A DNA stretch of 26,301 bases, taken from NCBI GenBank assembly GCA_009775705.1, contig VSQE01000032.1, forward strand, positions 1 through 26,301, in the 5' to 3' direction. Made by a program: the position numbers and the translations under genes. Of this stretch, positions 23,286 to 26,301 are shown piece after piece (position 1 is the stretch's first letter; every line of letters starts with the position of its first letter). The notes beneath the pieces are model-generated. The model saw nothing but the letters and a program-made list of their open reading frames with translations, did no database searches and was not told the origin of the DNA. This DNA is from Prevotellamassilia sp. (lineage in GTDB: Bacteria > Bacteroidota > Bacteroidia > Bacteroidales > Bacteroidaceae).

Positions 23286-25214
23286 ATGATGAAGAAAATG
23301 AGATTAGGGCTGTTATTGCTTGCAGGATGCCTGATGGCAGGAAATGCCGAAGCCCGGAAAAACATTGTCAAGGTGAAACAGCCCGGTACGCTGGCGCAGC
23401 TCGTGGGCGAGGAGAACAAGTATCGCATTACGGACTTGACGCTCCGCGGAGCGATCAATAACGATGACATCCGCTTTTTGCGGGATATGTGCGGACAGGA
23501 TGCCGGACTGGGCGATACCCCGGGCAAGGTACGTTCTGTCGACCTGCGCGATGTGACGTTTGTTCCCGGCGGAAAACCCTTCCTGACAGGACAGGACGAT
23601 TTTCACCCTTATGTCACGAGTGCCTATACCATTCCCAATTGCATGTTTTATCAGTGCCCCGTGGAGCAGCTGGTTCTGCCGGCCCGTGTCGATACGGTGG
23701 GCCAGTGGGCTTTGGCCCGTACAGGACTGCGTTCGCTCCAGTTGCCCGAAGGAACTTTTATCTATAATAATATCCTTTCCGCCGACTCCCTGTTGACGGA
23801 CCTGACGCTTCCTGTCCTTTTTTGGACGGATAGCTCTGTGTCGCGTTTGCTGGAAGGACTGACTTCTCTTCGGAAACTGACTTTCCGTGATGTGGACTAT
23901 ATTTCGGGCGGCACGTTTCAGGATATGCCCGCGTTGGAGGAATTGACCTTCAGCGGTCTGGTAGGACATATTGACGGCTATTGCGTGAGCCGGATGCCCC
24001 GTTTGCGCACCATCCGTTTCGGCGGGACGGTCGTGAGCACCGGCGGCTCGCAGTTTGTGGCGGACTGTCCCGAGTTGGAAAACGTTTTCATTGACGGGAA
24101 TGTATTCTGCCTTGGCTATGGCGAGGCCGTGAACTGTCCCAAATTCAAGGGATATGTTGTGACGGGACGGGTTGTGGAAAGCGCCAATGGGGATGTCGTT
24201 CCCGTTACGCCTCCCTCTTCCTACGGAAAGGCGGCCGACTGGGCTGTGGCTTTGGGCGAGGCCGAAAACTGGATGCTGCGCATCAAGGACCAGAGAAAAT
24301 TCTTATCTTCCCTGATAGGTTATAGGCTGCCTGCGGTTGAACAGGTGGCGCGTGCCGTGGGCGACATGCCTCTCTGCACCCGTCTGGAGATGTTGCGGAA
24401 TGTCAGGAAGGATTTCCCCGAACTCTCCAAACTCGACATCCTGAAACTCTCAGCCCGTTACGTGCGCGGCGGACAGCGCGACACGCTTTTCAGCTATGCC
24501 CCGCCTTCGGACAGCTTGTTGAGACGTACCCGCGAGTATTTCAATCTGGACAGCATTGCCGGCACGGGCGATGACATTTCCCGCATCAAGAACATCCTTT
24601 ACTGGCTGCACAACAACGTGCGTCACGATGGAAGTTCCTCGTGGCCGGATTGCCGGTTCAATGCCGTTGACCTTTACGAAGTGTGCAAGCGCGAGAACCG
24701 TGCCCTTAACTGTCGCTTCATGGCCATCATGCTCAGCGAGATGCTGCTGGCCGAGGGCATTCCCGCCCGTTATCTTACCTGCCAGTCGCGCGACTATGAG
24801 ACGGACTCCGACTGCCATGTCATCAATGTGGCCTGGAGCAAGTCGCTGGGTAAATGGATATGGGTGGATCCGACGTTTGCCGCATACGTAGCTGACGAGA
24901 ACGGTCTGCTGCTCCATCCCGGCGAGGTGCGCGAACGTTTGCGGGCCGGTCTGCCTCTCGTGCTCAATGAGGATGCCAACTGGAACAATGAGAAACGCCA
25001 GACGGTAGAGGATTATCTGGAGAGCTACATGGCCAAGAACCTTTATGTCATTTCGGCCAATACGGTGAATCAGGCCGAGCCGGAGGGCAAGAGCAGCCAT
25101 CCGCAGGGACGTAGTGTAAGTCTGGTTCCCGAAAAGTTCGAGTACGGCGGAGACATCCTTACTTCCGATGACGAATACTTCTGGCAGCCGCCGGTTGTTC
25201 CGGCCGCGCGCTGA
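23286..25214 (+). CDS. Exported leucine-rich-repeat protein with a transglutaminase-like domain
   Basis: The 642-residue product has a signal sequence (MMKKMRLGLLLLAGCLMAGN) that contains a possible lipobox LAGC with Cys15; a signal peptidase I site after AEA (23) is an alternative. Residues 45-290 hold BspA/LRR_5-type repeats such as VEQLVLPARVDTVG, LRSLQLPEGTF, LRKLTFRDVDYI, LEELTFSGLVGHI and LRTIRFGGTV. A linker leads to a transglutaminase-like domain (about 410-535) with the full triad: Cys476 in ALNCRFMAIMLSEMLLAEGI, His511 in DCHVINVAW, and Asp528 in WIWVDPTF. This fold includes proteases and peptide-bond-modifying enzymes, so the reaction is not defined. The gene stands alone, with a terminator before it and a long hairpin after it, and no clear consensus promoter. 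Confidence 0.9.
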   Translation: MMKKMRLGLLLLAGCLMAGNAEARKNIVKVKQPGTLAQLVGEENKYRITDLTLRGAINNDDIRFLRDMCGQDAGLGDTPGKVRSVDLRDVTFVPGGKPFLTGQDDFHPYVTSAYTIPNCMFYQCPVEQLVLPARVDTVGQWALARTGLRSLQLPEGTFIYNNILSADSLLTDLTLPVLFWTDSSVSRLLEGLTSLRKLTFRDVDYISGGTFQDMPALEELTFSGLVGHIDGYCVSRMPRLRTIRFGGTVVSTGGSQFVADCPELENVFIDGNVFCLGYGEAVNCPKFKGYVVTGRVVESANGDVVPVTPPSSYGKAADWAVALGEAENWMLRIKDQRKFLSSLIGYRLPAVEQVARAVGDMPLCTRLEMLRNVRKDFPELSKLDILKLSARYVRGGQRDTLFSYAPPSDSLLRRTREYFNLDSIAGTGDDISRIKNILYWLHNNVRHDGSSSWPDCRFNAVDLYEVCKRENRALNCRFMAIMLSEMLLAEGIPARYLTCQSRDYETDSDCHVINVAWSKSLGKWIWVDPTFAAYVADENGLLLHPGEVRERLRAGLPLVLNEDANWNNEKRQTVEDYLESYMAKNLYVISANTVNQAEPEGKSSHPQGRSVSLVPEKFEYGGDILTSDDEYFWQPPVVPAAR

Positions 25215-25233
25215 GGCTTTTGTTATCAGATAT

Positions 25234-25277
25234 CGACAAACGTCATAGTCCTGTTAGTAGGGCTATGGCGTTTGTCG
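25234..25277. terminator. Long hairpin between convergent genes
   Basis: A 19-bp stem with two wobbles (25234-25252 with 25259-25277) and a six-base loop lies between the stops of the plus-strand LRR/transglutaminase gene (25214) and the minus-strand M56 gene (25305). T runs beside it are short on both strands, but the position suits a bidirectional terminator. Confidence 0.65.
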
Positions 25278-25304
25278 GTGTTTGCGGGTTGTGATGGGAA
25301 TTGT

Positions 25305-26301
25305 TTATTTCCCGTCCGATTCCGTGGGTTTCGTCTCCATCACGATTACGCCGTTGATGCCGCGGCTGCCCCAGGCGTCGGTGGCCTTTTTCCCTTTGAG
25401 GACACAGATGCTGACGATGCTGTTGAGGGAGATGGTTGTCAGTTCGGTTACGGGAACAATCTTTCCGTTCAGCACGGTCAGCGGTTCCTTGTCGGTGCCG
25501 ATCAGGTCGGAGGAGTATCCGATGCTCATGACGTTTTTCCCGTCCTGTCCGGTGGTAGGACTGATGCGGATGGGACTTAGGTCTGCGTTATCGTGGGGAG
25601 TCAACGTGATGGAAACGACACCGTTTTCGGCTTCCGGACCGTAAGTGCCGACGGCTTTTTCCTTGTCTTGAAGGATGACGACCTCATGGATCTGTTCCGG
25701 TTTGAGCTGTAGCAGGTCGGTGCGGTTGCAGGTCTTTCCGTCGATAAGGATGAGCGGGTGGGTAGAGGCCGTGTCCTTTTTCACGTTTCTGGTAACGGCC
25801 TTTGTCGTGTCGGGAGTCTGCCGGAGGAAGGCTGCGGTAGTTTGAGGGTCCGCAGGAATGTGCTTTGTCTGTGCGGGACGGGCTGTGGCCAGCAGGGCGA
25901 AGGCTGCGGCGGGAAGCAGGTATAGCACTTTTGCGAGGGAAGCCCGGGAGGATTTTTTCTTTTTCATCATGGCGATACGTTTTTTTAGGTTGTTATTATG
26001 GTTTTGCAGGCTGTCGGCAAGGGCGAATGCGCCGGTGCCTGCACCGGCACTTTTTTCAAGCAGTAGGAGCTGGTAATGGCGGGCATCCGTGCCGCTGCGT
26101 AGCACGGCACGGTCGGCTTCGAATTCGTGCAGGCTTCGGAGATCGGCGGCAAGGGAGTACACCAGCGGGTTAAACCATTGCCAGGAGCGGAAGACTGCCA
26201 TTGCCAGCGCGTCCCACGAGTGGCCGCAGGCAATGTGGGCGCGTTCGTGAAGCAGGATCTCGTTGCCGTGTTCCCGATAGTCTTTTTCAGAAATTACGAT
26301 G
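25305..26301 (-). CDS. BlaR1/MecR1-type M56 peptidase with TonB-plug-like tail (N-terminus outside the window)
   Basis: The frame is open from the window edge, giving 331 visible residues. It opens inside the M56 metallopeptidase domain: HERAH (26249-26235) is the zinc-binding HExxH motif, and LHEFEADRAVL holds the third ligand (ExxAD). After SLQNHNNNLKKRIAMMKKKK comes the last membrane helix (LAKVLYLLPAAAFALLATA). The periplasmic tail contains two plug-like units: LILIDGK...EQIHEVVILQDKEKAVGTYG...ENGVVSITL, and LTVLNGK...NSIVSICVLKGKKATDAWG...INGVIVMET. Both resemble the start of TonB-dependent receptor plugs (I-x-V-L-K-D...Y-G...N-G-V-I). M56 proteins usually pair with a BlaI/MecI repressor, which should lie just outside. 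Signal sensed is unknown. Confidence 0.88.
   Translation of the reverse strand, partial: IVISEKDYREHGNEILLHERAHIACGHSWDALAMAVFRSWQWFNPLVYSLAADLRSLHEFEADRAVLRSGTDARHYQLLLLEKSAGAGTGAFALADSLQNHNNNLKKRIAMMKKKKSSRASLAKVLYLLPAAAFALLATARPAQTKHIPADPQTTAAFLRQTPDTTKAVTRNVKKDTASTHPLILIDGKTCNRTDLLQLKPEQIHEVVILQDKEKAVGTYGPEAENGVVSITLTPHDNADLSPIRISPTTGQDGKNVMSIGYSSDLIGTDKEPLTVLNGKIVPVTELTTISLNSIVSICVLKGKKATDAWGSRGINGVIVMETKPTESDGK

Overview
The window is bacterial chromosome with moderately high GC and tightly packed operons. Several independent signs point to Bacteroidota, most likely order Bacteroidales. Promoters fit the Bacteroidota form TTTG (or TTGG), about 19-20 bases, then TAnnTTTG. The set DUF3822, DUF4250, TamB-like protein and M56 peptidase with a TonB-plug-like tail is typical of that group. 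Start codons lack clear Shine-Dalgarno sequences. I cannot name the genus. No tRNA, rRNA, CRISPR array, insertion sequence or phage gene is visible.

Layout. (1) 1-812, minus: N-terminal part of a TamB/AsmA-like envelope protein, cut by the window edge, with its promoter. (2) 813-1324: a short uncertain plus-strand ORF and three evenly spaced dyads (TTACA-N5-TGTAA). (3) 1325-8528, minus: cell-elongation operon led by a single-domain IMP cyclohydrolase, then mreB, mreC, mreD, PBP2, rodA and a small membrane protein with glycine-spaced repeats; a consensus promoter begins it and a strong terminator ends it. (4) 8581-12161, minus: housekeeping group of RecD-like/Dda-like helicase, DUF4250, VanZ-like, DUF3822 and rsmD. 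(5) 12202-14194, minus: a single-gene unit for a carboxyltransferase (oxaloacetate decarboxylase alpha / pyruvate carboxylase B type) whose C-terminal biotinyl-like domain has no biotin-acceptor lysine. (6) 14239-18752, minus: xth, sppA, lpxK and purine nucleoside phosphorylase. (7) 18759-19479: a regulatory intergenic region with a promoter-plus-terminator pair that should yield a very short RNA, four A-tracts phased at about 21 bp, and the etf promoter. (8) 19480-23204, plus: etfB, etfA and acyl-CoA dehydrogenase, ending in a terminator. (9) 23286-25214, plus: an exported leucine-rich-repeat/transglutaminase-like protein. (10) 25305 to the edge, minus: the C-terminal part of a BlaR1-type M56 peptidase.

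The MreBCD, PBP2 and RodA proteins form the elongasome that builds lateral wall; LpxK makes lipid A, and TamB and SppA act in or at the envelope, so much of the window serves the cell envelope. EtfB and EtfA carry electrons for the acyl-CoA dehydrogenase encoded next to them. I see no defence system or new mobile element. The points most worth checking are the lysine-free biotinyl-like domain, the stand-alone IMP cyclohydrolase, the phased dyads and A-tracts, the short RNA, and dyads overlapping two promoters.
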